This document shows positions 43,794 to 52,659 of a stretch of 64,000 nt of DNA, piece by piece. The stretch is from the NCBI RefSeq assembly GCF_900113525.1, contig NZ_FOPP01000002.1, positions 434,001 through 498,000 of the forward strand, in the 5' to 3' direction. The notes beneath the pieces are model-generated. The model was not told the origin of the DNA. It was given only the letters and a program-made list of their open reading frames with translations, and did no database searches. A program made the translations under genes and the position numbers. Origin of the DNA: Pedobacter insulae (GTDB lineage: Bacteria; Bacteroidota; Bacteroidia; Sphingobacteriales; Sphingobacteriaceae). Numbering within the stretch: the stretch's first letter is position 1; every line of letters begins with the position of its first letter.

Positions 43794-45707
43794 TTAGTTG
43801 CTTTTAAAACTGGATGCTGGTAAGCCTTCTTGATTATATAGATTGGCGTCGTCCGGACTATCAGCCCATGCGTAACGTACTGCTACTGGTTTCGAAACTC
43901 CCGCATTGGAAACCGCTACCTGTTTTCCAATTATTTTTGCCTGTGCGGGTATAAAATTCTTGCCATCTGCGGAAATAGTAAAGCCCTTTAATGCCTGCCC
44001 TTTGGCGATTAAGCCCCCTCCAACATGATCAAAAGTGACATGAATCTCCTTGCCAGCAATACTTATTGATCGATACAATGGACCGGAAGAAACAATATTT
44101 TCACCATAAGCAATTTTTTGTGCGGCCAATGACAATCGTTTTCCAACGTCTAATTTGTTTCGGGGATGAAGATCTTCTTTTTCACCAATGTCGTGTGTAA
44201 CCACCATAGCCGTATGGGGTATTTTCACGGCCTTAGCTTGCGCCTCTCGCAGCAAAGCCCAATGGCTAACGACAGGCTCAATTCCAGTAGCTGAATAGTT
44301 CGGTAGTTGTACATATAGGAATGGCAAGCTTACTTGCTGCCAGTCTTTTCTCCATAAGTTTATTAAGGAGGTCAACAGATTATAGTACTCTTCTGGTCGG
44401 GGTATATTGCTTTCACCCTGGTACCATACCATCCCTTTTATGCGATAATTAGCTAAAGGTTTAATCATCGCATAATAATAGGCGGTAGGACTATGAAGCG
44501 ATAAACCATTTCCTTTTGGTAAAAGATCTTTCTCTATGCCAAATTTGAATTTCCATGGATTATTCAAAACAATGGAATCGTTATTAAATTTAACCTGATA
44601 TGTATTTTTAGGATTAAAACTCATGCCTGTCGTCGGACTCGTAAGCCTGATCGTGATCTCATTTTCACCTGCCTTTAGTGAACCAGCTTTAATCACATAA
44701 TTGCGATCGGTGTAACCACTATTAATACTTCCAATCTTTTGTCCGTTTAAATAGGTTTCATCTTCGGTATGCATCATGCCCAATGAAAGAATGGCTGCTT
44801 CTGCAGCTAAATGCCCGGGAATATTTACCGTGGTTTTAAACCACATGGAGCCATATTTGGGAAGTTTGACCTGCTGATCTAATTTAGCCAAATCAATGAT
44901 TTGTTGCCAATCGGTTCCCGGAGGTGCAGTCGCTAAATGCCACTTTTGGATAACTCCTAAATCATCCTCTTTAATTGATTTATACCATGCTTCAGTTTTT
45001 AATTGATGGGCTTTAAGAATTTGGGCTACCAGGGTAGTATCCTTTAGTTTTTGAGCTACCGTATCATAGGCAGGCAAACCTTTAAGCGACTCGCTGTTTA
45101 CCCACGATTGGATAGGCGTACCACCCACACTCGAATTAATAATACCAATCGGTATTTTGTATTTTGTATGCAACTCTCTAGCAAAAAAATAGGCAACTGC
45201 CGAAAAATCCAATACGGTTTCCGGATTTACTGAAACCCAGCCTTTGTCGCTCCCAACATCTCCGGTAGGGTTAAATTTCATAGCTCTTTTAACCGTAAAT
45301 TGTCTAATTTGTGGATAATTACTTTGTGCAATTACTTGAGGATAAGTTGCCTTGATATTGGCCCTGCCCATCATCGCCTCCATGTTAGATTGGCCCGAAC
45401 ATAACCACACGTCGCCAATGAGTAAGTCCCTAAGCTCAATTTTGTTAATCTGCATGGTATAAGGTCCACCTGCCAGTTGTGGTGCAATAACGATCATCCA
45501 CTGTTTATTTTCTCCTGTTTTGGTACGATAGGTTTTATGTTTGAAGGTTAAGGTTATTTCTTCGCCAGGATTAGCCCAACCCCAGATTTTTAATGGCGTG
45601 TTCCGTTGCAATACCATGCCATTGCTTACCAATTGTGGAAGTTTTACTGCTGCATTTGCTGTAATAGCCAATAGCAACCAACCAATGATACCGTATGATA
45701 TTTTCAT
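43794..45707 (-). CDS. SGNH sialate O-acetylesterase-like esterase with inserted beta-sandwich
   Basis: A 637-residue exported protein from the ATG at 45707 (MKISYGIIGWLLLAITANAA); an upstream in-frame start at 45770 would bury the signal. The esterase blocks are GDVWLCSGQSNME (nucleophile Ser), NSSVGGTPIQSW, GMVWYQGESN and HDIGEKEDLHPRNK (Asp/His). Between the second and third lies an inserted galactose-binding-like beta-sandwich (YGSMWFKTTVNIPG, MMHTEDETYLNGQKIG, AGENEITIRL). It heads the minus-strand operon with the GH52-like enzyme and the hexuronate-type transporter, implying that the polymer is O-acetylated. Candidate operator A lies just upstream. Confidence 0.9.
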   Translation of the reverse strand: MKISYGIIGWLLLAITANAAVKLPQLVSNGMVLQRNTPLKIWGWANPGEEITLTFKHKTYRTKTGENKQWMIVIAPQLAGGPYTMQINKIELRDLLIGDVWLCSGQSNMEAMMGRANIKATYPQVIAQSNYPQIRQFTVKRAMKFNPTGDVGSDKGWVSVNPETVLDFSAVAYFFARELHTKYKIPIGIINSSVGGTPIQSWVNSESLKGLPAYDTVAQKLKDTTLVAQILKAHQLKTEAWYKSIKEDDLGVIQKWHLATAPPGTDWQQIIDLAKLDQQVKLPKYGSMWFKTTVNIPGHLAAEAAILSLGMMHTEDETYLNGQKIGSINSGYTDRNYVIKAGSLKAGENEITIRLTSPTTGMSFNPKNTYQVKFNNDSIVLNNPWKFKFGIEKDLLPKGNGLSLHSPTAYYYAMIKPLANYRIKGMVWYQGESNIPRPEEYYNLLTSLINLWRKDWQQVSLPFLYVQLPNYSATGIEPVVSHWALLREAQAKAVKIPHTAMVVTHDIGEKEDLHPRNKLDVGKRLSLAAQKIAYGENIVSSGPLYRSISIAGKEIHVTFDHVGGGLIAKGQALKGFTISADGKNFIPAQAKIIGKQVAVSNAGVSKPVAVRYAWADSPDDANLYNQEGLPASSFKSN

Positions 45708-45758
45708 GAGTGGTTTATAAGTGGTTTGATTTAGCCAAGATAAAAAAAATATATATAA

Positions 45759-45773
45759 GTTATCGTACACGAA
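45759..45773 (-). promoter_or_regulatory. Candidate operator A, second copy (minus strand)
   Basis: Read on the minus strand, TTCGTGTACGATAAC matches 19731-19745 at 14 of 15 bases. It is 52 bases upstream of the esterase start. The inner TCGT-GT-ACGA is an inverted repeat, as expected of a dimeric repressor site. Confidence 0.42.
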
Positions 45774-46065
45774 ATGATATTATTTGATTTTTTTTGTTTA
45801 TTGGAGTTTCTTGATAGTAATAAATTTAATCTCGTTAATGGTTCGATTTCTGTAAGTAAGACCTGTACAAAGCGCAAATCAGTCAATGTTGAAGAAAGTT
45901 TTTGCTATAATCAGAATGGATCTTATTCGGCTTTTAGTCGGACATATGACAATTCTATCCGAATGATGTCCATAGAAAAACCGAGGATATTTCATTATAA
46001 ATATGTGTGTATTAACTGCTAGTCTGATGAGGATGTGTGTGAGTGAAAGGATTGGCTAAAAGAGT

Positions 46066-46102
46066 ACTCATATGAGTTAAATTATGGGTTAAGATATTTT
46101 TG
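46066..46102 (+). promoter_or_regulatory. Possible promoter/operator of the DUF6055 gene
   Basis: The 12-bp perfect palindrome ACTCATATGAGT (46066-46077) is followed 17 bases later by TATTTTTG (46095-46102), which matches the Bacteroidota -7 form TAnnTTTG. No clear -33 TTG is seen. It lies 47 bases before the ATG. Confidence 0.3.
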
Positions 46103-46148
46103 TGGGCTACCTACCTTTAAAAATTAATTTTAAAGAAACCTTAATGTT

Positions 46149-47474
46149 ATGCTAGTCAACTCATTTTTACTGATGTTTGTTTCGCTTATGGTGAGCAATC
46201 ATGAAGACCCGATTAAAAGGAAAGCAGAAAAAGAAGTTTACCTTCCAGCAAAGGTTTGGCGTGTGCCCGATAACAATGATTATACAAACAACGACAGCGA
46301 ATATAGCCATCAGCGTAAAGTAGAATCAGCAAATATTGTTATTTTTTGGGCTAAGGAGTTTGGTAATGATCCAACACAAAATGCGAATGCAAACAAACGC
46401 TTTGATCCCAATATCGCTATTAAAGAATGTGAAAGGTTTTATGATTACTATGTGAACAACCTTAAGTTGGTGCAGAAAGGAAAATCGTTAACCGATAAGT
46501 ATAAAATCTTATTTTACGTGATTGGCGGAACTGAACAAACCGCATTTGGTGGAGGTGCAGAAAATAAATTCGGTATCTTGTGGACTCCGGCGGTGCGGAT
46601 GAATAAAATGCCTTATGGCGCGTTAGCACATGAATTAGGTCACTCATTCCAATATTTAGCCAGTGCCGATAATGGAACAGGTTTAAGAGGGGCGATTATG
46701 GAAATGTCGGCCCAATATATGCTATGGCAGGTGTATCCTGAATGGATGACTTTTGAGAACTATCATCTGGTAAACTTTATGACGAAAACGCATTATGCAT
46801 TTCTACATCCAATTAACATGTACCATACGCCTTATGTAATTGAATACTGGTCTAATAAACACGGCATAGAATTTTTTGGTAAGCTACTGCGCGATGTAAA
46901 AAAAGGAGAAGACCCTGTAATGGTCTACAAAAGGATTACGAATATTAGTCAGGAGCAATTTAACGACGAAATTTTTGATGCAAATCGCAGGTTCATAACT
47001 TGGGATATGAAAAGGATAGAAAAGTTTGCCAGCAAATATGCAAATCAACATGTTAGCCAATTGAACGCTATTAAGGACGGATGGTACCAGATCGACCCAG
47101 CTATCTGCCCGCAAAATTATGGTTATAACGGTATTAAACTACAAGTACCCGCAGGCGGTACCACTATTACCCTAAATTTTAAGGGGATAGCGGGTGCTGA
47201 GGGCTTTAGGGCTGTAAAAATCGACAAAGCTGGCTGGAGATATGGTTTTGTAGCCGTAAAGGAGAATGGTAAACGAACCTATAGTGAAACTTATCACGAT
47301 CCAAATGGTACGGTTACTTTTAAAGTACCCAATAAAACAGCATTTTTATGGCTTGTGGTAAGTGGCGCTCCAAAAGAACACTGGCAAGTTTCTGGTAAGG
47401 ATGAGAACAATGAGCAATGGCCTTATCAGGTGAAGCTAACTGGTACAAATTTAGACAGTTCAGTAACAAACTAA
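46149..47474 (+). CDS. DUF6055-type zinc metallopeptidase-like protein
   Basis: A 441-residue protein with a short hydrophobic N-terminus that probably acts as a signal (LVNSFLLMFVSLMVSN). The zinc-binding motif is HELGHSFQY (HExxH), followed by a downstream Glu-containing helix (GAIMEMSAQYMLWQ) as in gluzincins. A C-terminal beta-domain starts about residue 325 (GIKLQVPAGGTTITLNFKGIAGAEGFR). I recognise the catalytic half as DUF6055-like. The substrate is unknown. Because the hydroxyproline genes start about 140 bases downstream, it could attack a collagen-like or Hyp-rich protein, but this is inference from position. Confidence 0.75.
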   Translation: MLVNSFLLMFVSLMVSNHEDPIKRKAEKEVYLPAKVWRVPDNNDYTNNDSEYSHQRKVESANIVIFWAKEFGNDPTQNANANKRFDPNIAIKECERFYDYYVNNLKLVQKGKSLTDKYKILFYVIGGTEQTAFGGGAENKFGILWTPAVRMNKMPYGALAHELGHSFQYLASADNGTGLRGAIMEMSAQYMLWQVYPEWMTFENYHLVNFMTKTHYAFLHPINMYHTPYVIEYWSNKHGIEFFGKLLRDVKKGEDPVMVYKRITNISQEQFNDEIFDANRRFITWDMKRIEKFASKYANQHVSQLNAIKDGWYQIDPAICPQNYGYNGIKLQVPAGGTTITLNFKGIAGAEGFRAVKIDKAGWRYGFVAVKENGKRTYSETYHDPNGTVTFKVPNKTAFLWLVVSGAPKEHWQVSGKDENNEQWPYQVKLTGTNLDSSVTN

Positions 47475-47563
47475 TTGAACATAAATAATAATGGGAGATA
47501 AATATTGCATATTTATAAGAGAAATTGGTTAATATTAGCTTAGTCACGCCTATACTTAACTTT

Positions 47564-47571
47564 TACTTTTG
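47564..47571 (+). promoter_or_regulatory. Possible -7 element of the hydroxyproline operon
   Basis: TACTTTTG fits the Bacteroidota TAnnTTTG consensus and is 46 bases before the deaminase ATG. No good -33 match is found at the normal distance, so this is tentative. Confidence 0.25.
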
Positions 47572-47616
47572 CTAAACACAAAAAACACAATTAATCACGT
47601 ATAATTACAAGAAGAG

Positions 47617-48534
47617 ATGAGTATTAAATGGACGGGGGTTTTCCCTGCGGTTACCACAAAATTTACCGCTAATGATGAGCTTGATTTAGTTACTTTCGAT
47701 ATCAACGTTGAAGCGCAGCTAGAAGCTGGAGCTGAAGGCATTATTTTAGGTGGCTCACTTGGTGAAGCCAGCGTATTAAGTGATGAGGAGAAGTTTACCT
47801 TGCTATCGCATACCTTAAAAACAGTTAACGGTAGAGTGCCAGTATTATTAAACATCGCTGAGCCAACGACTAAAAAAGCTGTTGAAGCCGCAAAGAAAGC
47901 CGAAGAATTAGGGGCAAATGGATTAATGTTATTGCCACCAATGCGTTATTATTCTGACTTCGACGAAACAATCGCTTTTTTTGAAGCAGTTGCTGAGAGT
48001 ACTCCGTTACCAATTATGATCTACAATAACCCTGTTGATTACAAGATTGAAGTAACATTGGATATGTTTGAAGTTTTGTCAAAACACGCTAATATTCAAG
48101 CCATAAAAGAGTCGACAAGAGATATATCGAATGTTACGAGATTATTTAATCGCTTTGGCGAAAGATTCAAGATTTTTACCGGTGTAGATCCGTTAGCCAT
48201 GGAAAGTTTGGTAATGGGTGCACATGGTTGGGTTGCCGGTCTTGTAGATGCATTTCCTAAAGAAACCGTTGCAATTTATAGATTAGTGAAAGAAAATCGT
48301 ATTCAAGAAGCATTAGCCATCTATCGTTGGTTTTTACCTGTATTGGAATTAGACATCCATCCAAAATTAGTACAGTATATTAAACTTGCCGAGGTAGCAA
48401 CAGGAATCGGAACAGAAACTGTTAGAGCTCCGCGCTTGCCACTTAAGGGAGAAGAAAGAGAACGTGTACTAAAAACTATTAACGATGCTTTAGCGAACAG
48501 ACCACAGTTACCTGCTGGAAGTTGGGGTAAATAA
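47617..48534 (+). CDS. DHDPS-family 1-pyrroline-4-hydroxy-2-carboxylate deaminase-like protein
   Basis: A 305-residue TIM-barrel lyase of the dihydrodipicolinate synthase/N-acetylneuraminate lyase family. GGSLGEASVLSDEEKF occupies the GTTGE-type substrate loop, PIMIYNNP carries the conserved Tyr, and the Schiff-base Lys lies in IQAIKESTRDI. Context decides the role: with an epimerase, D-hydroxyproline dehydrogenase and 2-oxoglutarate semialdehyde dehydrogenase downstream, it should convert 1-pyrroline-4-hydroxy-2-carboxylate to 2-oxoglutarate semialdehyde with release of ammonia. A palindromic repeat lies between it and the next gene. Confidence 0.87.
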   Translation: MSIKWTGVFPAVTTKFTANDELDLVTFDINVEAQLEAGAEGIILGGSLGEASVLSDEEKFTLLSHTLKTVNGRVPVLLNIAEPTTKKAVEAAKKAEELGANGLMLLPPMRYYSDFDETIAFFEAVAESTPLPIMIYNNPVDYKIEVTLDMFEVLSKHANIQAIKESTRDISNVTRLFNRFGERFKIFTGVDPLAMESLVMGAHGWVAGLVDAFPKETVAIYRLVKENRIQEALAIYRWFLPVLELDIHPKLVQYIKLAEVATGIGTETVRAPRLPLKGEERERVLKTINDALANRPQLPAGSWGK

Positions 48535-48543
48535 TAAAAAGCC

Positions 48544-48624
48544 CGTCATTGCGAGGTACGAAGCAATCTTAAAGCAGGAGATTGCTTCGTACCTCGCAAT
48601 GACGATAAGTGCCTCGCAATAACA
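48544..48624. repeat. Palindromic intergenic repeat, copy 3
   Basis: Perfect 26-bp arms at 48544-48569 and 48579-48604 (left arm begins CGTCATTGCGAGGTACGAAG) around a 9-base loop, followed by an echo CCTCGCAATAAC at 48612-48623, 20 bases after the equivalent part of the right arm. It interrupts the hydroxyproline gene set. Confidence 0.9.
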
Positions 48625-48692
48625 ATATGAACAATAAAATAGAAACTAAGTCGTGCATAATTGTCGATTGTTTCAACTAAGGAACTAGATCA

Positions 48693-50273
48693 ATGAACGA
48701 AAATAATATTATTGGTGCTACCTATGCCACAAGTGAGGGTAAATCTTTTTCTGCTATTAATCCTTCAACGGGATTAATGCTGGAAGGTAATTTTAGGGTT
48801 GCTAATACTGCACAAGTTGAAGAAGCACTCATGTTAGCAGAAAGCGCTTTTACAGCCTATAAGAACGTTGACAAAGCGTCAAAAGCTAAATTCTTGAGAA
48901 CAATTGCTGAGGAGATTACGGCATTGGGAGAGACCTTGGTAAATAGAGCAGTGAGCGAAAGCGGTTTGCCTGTTGGCAGACTGCAAGGTGAAGTTGGGCG
49001 CACAGTTGGACAACTAAATCTATTCGCCAAACTGGTTGAAGAGGGTTCTTGGGTAAATGCAATAATAGATCATGCTTTACCAGAGAGGCAACCCTTACCA
49101 CGACCCGACATCAGGCGTATGCTAATTCCCATTGGTCCGGTAGTTGTTTTTGGAGCAAGCAATTTTCCATTGGCATTTTCTGTGGCAGGAGGAGATACCG
49201 CTTCGGCCTTGGCTTCCGGCTGTCCGGTGATTGTAAAAGCACACCCGGCGCATCTAGGTACCAGTGCTTTAGTTGCAGGTGCGATTGTACAAGCAGTAGC
49301 AAAATGCGGGATGCCAAAAGGAGTTTTCTCGATGCTTTATGACGATGGATATACAATCGGTGAGCAATTGGTAAAACATCCATTTACCCAAGCTGTGGCA
49401 TTTACAGGGTCGTTTAGAGGAGGGATGGCTTTGATGAAAATGGCTCAAGAACGCGAGAAGCCGATTCCCGTATTTGCAGAAATGGGCAGTATCAATCCCA
49501 TCATATTTTTACCACAAGCTATCGCAACAAAAGCAGAAGAACTTGCCCATAAATATGCAGCATCAATTACTTTGGGAGCGGGTCAGTTTTGTACCAATCC
49601 AGGGTTACTATTAGCGATAGAATCGCCCGAACTCGATAAGTTTAAGGAAACATTAGCGAATGCAATCAGCGCCATTCCATCCGCAACTATGTTAACAAGC
49701 GGAATTTACCAGAACTATAACACATTATCTGAAGAAGTGAGCCAGGTGAAAGGGATCAAATGGTTGGCACAAGCAAACGCTATTAACGGAGATTTGCAAA
49801 ATCAGTCGGTCGCAAAAGTTGCAGTAGTAAGTGGTGCAGATTTTTTAGCTAATCCAAAACTTCATGAAGAGATCTTTGGACCATATTCACTATTAGTTGT
49901 TGCCGAAAATAGCTCGCAATTACAAGATATAATTCAAACCATAGGAGGTCAGCTTACCGTAACAGTAATGTCTGAAAATCAAGAAATAGCTAATTATCCG
50001 GCATTAGTAAGCAAACTCTCTGAAAAGACTGGCAGATTAATTTTAAACGGAGTACCTACAGGCGTAGAGGTTTGTGCGGCAATGCAACACGGTGGTCCGT
50101 TTCCAGCAACTTCCGATAGTAGGTTTACTTCGGTAGGGTCGACCGCTATTTATCGATTTGTGAGACCAATTGCTTTCCAGGACTGGGATGATTCACTATT
50201 GCCCGATGAACTTAAACAAGGTAACCCCTTAGGCATATTTAGATTAATTGATCAAACTTATACAAAAGATTAA
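48693..50273 (+). CDS. 2-oxoglutarate semialdehyde dehydrogenase (aldehyde dehydrogenase family)
   Basis: A 526-residue cytoplasmic enzyme, the last step of hydroxyproline breakdown (2-oxoglutarate semialdehyde to 2-oxoglutarate). GPVVVFGASNFPLAFSVAGGDTASALA contains the catalytic Asn; the Glu lies in FAEMGSINP and the nucleophilic Cys in GAGQFCTNPG. Length and the FGASNFPLAFSVAGGDTA block are those of the NADP-dependent KGSADH subgroup rather than generic ALDH. The stop TAA shares its last base with the ATG of the epimerase (TAATG), so translation is coupled. Confidence 0.92.
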   Translation: MNENNIIGATYATSEGKSFSAINPSTGLMLEGNFRVANTAQVEEALMLAESAFTAYKNVDKASKAKFLRTIAEEITALGETLVNRAVSESGLPVGRLQGEVGRTVGQLNLFAKLVEEGSWVNAIIDHALPERQPLPRPDIRRMLIPIGPVVVFGASNFPLAFSVAGGDTASALASGCPVIVKAHPAHLGTSALVAGAIVQAVAKCGMPKGVFSMLYDDGYTIGEQLVKHPFTQAVAFTGSFRGGMALMKMAQEREKPIPVFAEMGSINPIIFLPQAIATKAEELAHKYAASITLGAGQFCTNPGLLLAIESPELDKFKETLANAISAIPSATMLTSGIYQNYNTLSEEVSQVKGIKWLAQANAINGDLQNQSVAKVAVVSGADFLANPKLHEEIFGPYSLLVVAENSSQLQDIIQTIGGQLTVTVMSENQEIANYPALVSKLSEKTGRLILNGVPTGVEVCAAMQHGGPFPATSDSRFTSVGSTAIYRFVRPIAFQDWDDSLLPDELKQGNPLGIFRLIDQTYTKD

Positions 50274-51274
50274 TGGCAAGTAAAACTTTTTTCTGTGTCG
50301 ATGCACATACCTGTGGAAATCCCGTAAGGTTGGTAGCAGGCGGGGGACCACTATTACATGGAGCTAACATGAGCCAAAAACGTCAACATTTCCTAAAGGA
50401 ATATGATTGGATTAGAACCGGATTAATGTTCGAACCAAGGGGACATGATATGATGTCTGGAAGTATTTTATATCCCCCTCACGATCCTGCAAATGATGTA
50501 GCAGTATTATTTATAGAAACAAGTGGCTGTTTGCCCATGTGTGGACATGGAACGATTGGTACAATAACTATCGCCATAGAAGAGGGTTTGCTAAAGCCTA
50601 AGGTACCGGGAGTAGTAAGAATGGAGGCACCTGCCGGACTAGTGTTAATTGAATACAAACAAGAAGGAGAAAAGGTTACTTCGGTAAAACTACGCAATGT
50701 GCCCGCTTATTTAGCTGCATCAGACTTAACAGTTGAGTGTCCGGATTTAGGAACCTTAACTTTTGACGTCGCCTATGGTGGAAACTTCTATGCCATCGTA
50801 GACCCTCAAGAAAATTTTCCAGGCTTAGAGAAGTATAGCGCTTCTCAATTAATTACCTGGAGTCAGGTTATTCGCAAGAATATAAATGAAAAGTACACTT
50901 TTGTACATCCACAAGATGAGACGATTAACGGTTGTAGTCATGTGTTATGGGCAGGAGCTCCCTTAGATTCGACTTCTACTGCGCGAAATGCTGTTTTTTA
51001 TGGCGATAAGGCCATAGATCGTTCGCCTTGTGGAACAGGTACTTCTGCTCGTATGGCGCAATGGCATGCCAAAGGAAAGCTTAAAGCTGGTGAAACATTT
51101 ATTCACGAAAGTATTATTGGTAGCAAGTTTATCGGTAAGGTAGAGGACGTGGTGAAAGTAAACGATATTGATGCGATTATTCCTAGTGTGGAAGGCTGGG
51201 CAAGAGTGTTCGGTTATAACACGATAAAAATTGACGATGATGATCCTTATGCCCACGGGTTTCAGGTAATATAA
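50273..51274 (+). CDS. 4-hydroxyproline 2-epimerase (proline racemase family)
   Basis: A 333-residue cytoplasmic enzyme converting trans-4-hydroxy-L-proline to cis-4-hydroxy-D-proline. It begins FFCVDAHTCGNPVRLV, the family N-terminus. The two acid-base residues are Cys in LPMCGHGTIG and Cys in RSPCGTGTSARMA; both are present, so it is a racemase/epimerase rather than the Thr-containing 3-hydroxyproline dehydratase. GSKFIGKVEDV lies near the C-terminus. It overlaps the dehydrogenase stop by one base and is 11 bases from the D-hydroxyproline dehydrogenase gene. Confidence 0.94.
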   Translation: MASKTFFCVDAHTCGNPVRLVAGGGPLLHGANMSQKRQHFLKEYDWIRTGLMFEPRGHDMMSGSILYPPHDPANDVAVLFIETSGCLPMCGHGTIGTITIAIEEGLLKPKVPGVVRMEAPAGLVLIEYKQEGEKVTSVKLRNVPAYLAASDLTVECPDLGTLTFDVAYGGNFYAIVDPQENFPGLEKYSASQLITWSQVIRKNINEKYTFVHPQDETINGCSHVLWAGAPLDSTSTARNAVFYGDKAIDRSPCGTGTSARMAQWHAKGKLKAGETFIHESIIGSKFIGKVEDVVKVNDIDAIIPSVEGWARVFGYNTIKIDDDDPYAHGFQVI

Positions 51275-51285
51275 TTCTTATAATA

Positions 51286-52533
51286 ATGGCAGAAGTAATT
51301 ATAATAGGAGGTGGTATTGTCGGATTAAGTTCTGCATATTATCTCCATAAAAAAGGATATAGTGTAACCATTTTAGACAAGGGCGATTTGAAAGACAACT
51401 GTTCTTATGGTAACGCTGGGATGATTGTGCCTAGCCATTTTGTGCCTCTTGCTTCGCCAGGGATGGTACAGCAGGGTATTCGCTGGATGTTTAATAGTAA
51501 AAGTCCTTTTTACGTAAAACCATCTTTAAATGGAAAGTTGATTGGCTGGGGGTTAAAGTTCTTAAAAAATGCGAATGCAAAACATGTAGAACGAGCTGGA
51601 ATTCCGCTACGCGATTTATCGCTTTTAAGTAAAAGCCTTTATCACAGTCTGGCTGATGAACTTAAAGCAGATTTCGAACTTCAAGATAAAGGCATATTAG
51701 CATTCTATAAAACAGAGAAGGCCGCGGAAGAAGAAGGTCATTTAGTGAAAAAGGCTTTAGAACTAGGCTTAGATATGGCAGCGCTGAGTGCTGCGGAATG
51801 TGCCGCTTTACAACCAGGATTAAAACTAGATGTATTGGGAGCGGTTCACTATCGTTGCGATTCTCATTTATATCCCAAAAAATTGATGGATGCCTTATTG
51901 AATTATCTTCAACTAAATGGAGTGAAAATAATGCCTAACCATGAAGTAACCAGAATTGAGGTTGCAGAAAAAGCAATTAATTCCGTGTTTGCCGGCAATA
52001 TGGCTTGGAAAGCAGATCATTTTGTATTGGCTTCTGGCTCATGGTCGGCCGAAATTGCAAAAATGGTTGACATGAACATTCCTATTATGCCAGGTAAAGG
52101 TTATTCTTTTATGGAGCCGGAGCCGGAGCAAAGAATGCAAATCCCGGCGCTTTTATGTGAGGCACGAGTAGCTATTACCCCAATGAATGGAAGTATTAGA
52201 TATGGAGGAACCATGGAATTAGGTCAGATCAATCAAAAGATCAATAAACAACGAGTGCTGGGTATTGTTGAATCTGTGCCAAAATATTTTCCTGATTTAA
52301 AGCCAGAGGTGCCTAGTATGGATAAAATATGGTATGGTTTCAGGCCTTCATCACCTGATGGACTGCCTTATATAGGCTATAGCCATAAAGTAAAAAACTT
52401 GATTGTAGCCACCGGACATGGGATGATGGGCCTTGGCTTAGGTCCTGCAACGGGATCATTAGTAAGTGAACTCATAGCAGGAGAGAAACCAACTGTCGCT
52501 CTTGGAATTTTCTCTCCGTCTAGATTCAACTAG
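51286..52533 (+). CDS. D-hydroxyproline dehydrogenase-like FAD oxidoreductase (DadA type)
   Basis: A 415-residue flavoprotein of the D-amino acid dehydrogenase family. The FAD site is IIIGGGIVGLSSAYYLHKKGY; SYGNAGMIVPSHFVPLASPG follows. DGLPYIGYS and GHGMMGLGLGPATGSLVSELI form the C-terminal FAD-contact region. Given the epimerase just upstream, the substrate should be cis-4-hydroxy-D-proline, oxidised to 1-pyrroline-4-hydroxy-2-carboxylate, which the DHDPS-family enzyme then deaminates. Generic D-amino acid dehydrogenase is the alternative. A strong terminator follows 43 bases after the stop. Confidence 0.9.
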   Translation: MAEVIIIGGGIVGLSSAYYLHKKGYSVTILDKGDLKDNCSYGNAGMIVPSHFVPLASPGMVQQGIRWMFNSKSPFYVKPSLNGKLIGWGLKFLKNANAKHVERAGIPLRDLSLLSKSLYHSLADELKADFELQDKGILAFYKTEKAAEEEGHLVKKALELGLDMAALSAAECAALQPGLKLDVLGAVHYRCDSHLYPKKLMDALLNYLQLNGVKIMPNHEVTRIEVAEKAINSVFAGNMAWKADHFVLASGSWSAEIAKMVDMNIPIMPGKGYSFMEPEPEQRMQIPALLCEARVAITPMNGSIRYGGTMELGQINQKINKQRVLGIVESVPKYFPDLKPEVPSMDKIWYGFRPSSPDGLPYIGYSHKVKNLIVATGHGMMGLGLGPATGSLVSELIAGEKPTVALGIFSPSRFN

Positions 52534-52575
52534 ACCAAACTTATTATAATTACACTACTTCTTTACGGATTTTGC

Positions 52576-52614
52576 GCTTTTTAAGCTAGATGAAAAATAG
52601 CTAGCTTAAAAAGC
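52576..52614 (+). terminator. Terminator of the hydroxyproline operon
   Basis: A perfect 14-bp stem, GCTTTTTAAGCTAG (52576-52589) with CTAGCTTAAAAAGC (52601-52614), encloses an 11-base loop and is followed by ATATTTTAGTTTTT. This is the most stable terminator-like hairpin in the window apart from the palindromic repeats. Confidence 0.8.
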
Positions 52615-52659
52615 ATATTTTAGTTTTTGTAAGTAATTTAACACAAACTAATTTTAAGC

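Larger units (their letters stand above)
45708..46148. other. Divergent promoter region without a convincing gene
   Basis: About 440 bases separate two divergently transcribed genes. It holds candidate operator A at 45759-45773 (minus strand), an AT-rich promoter-like tract, the perfect palindrome ACTCATATGAGT at 46066-46077, and a Bacteroidota -7-like TATTTTTG at 46095-46102. An 82-codon open frame (45774-46022) shows no ribosome site or domain and is not called. Confidence 0.6.

Noticed and set aside
45774..46022. An 82-codon plus-strand open frame in the divergent promoter region
   Set aside because: It has no ribosome-binding site, no recognisable domain and a mixed composition; it overlaps the promoter of the esterase operon.
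47498..47516. ATAAATAT-TGC-ATATTTAT palindrome after the DUF6055 gene as a terminator
   Set aside because: The stem is only A-T pairs with a 3-base loop and no T tract; too weak to support.
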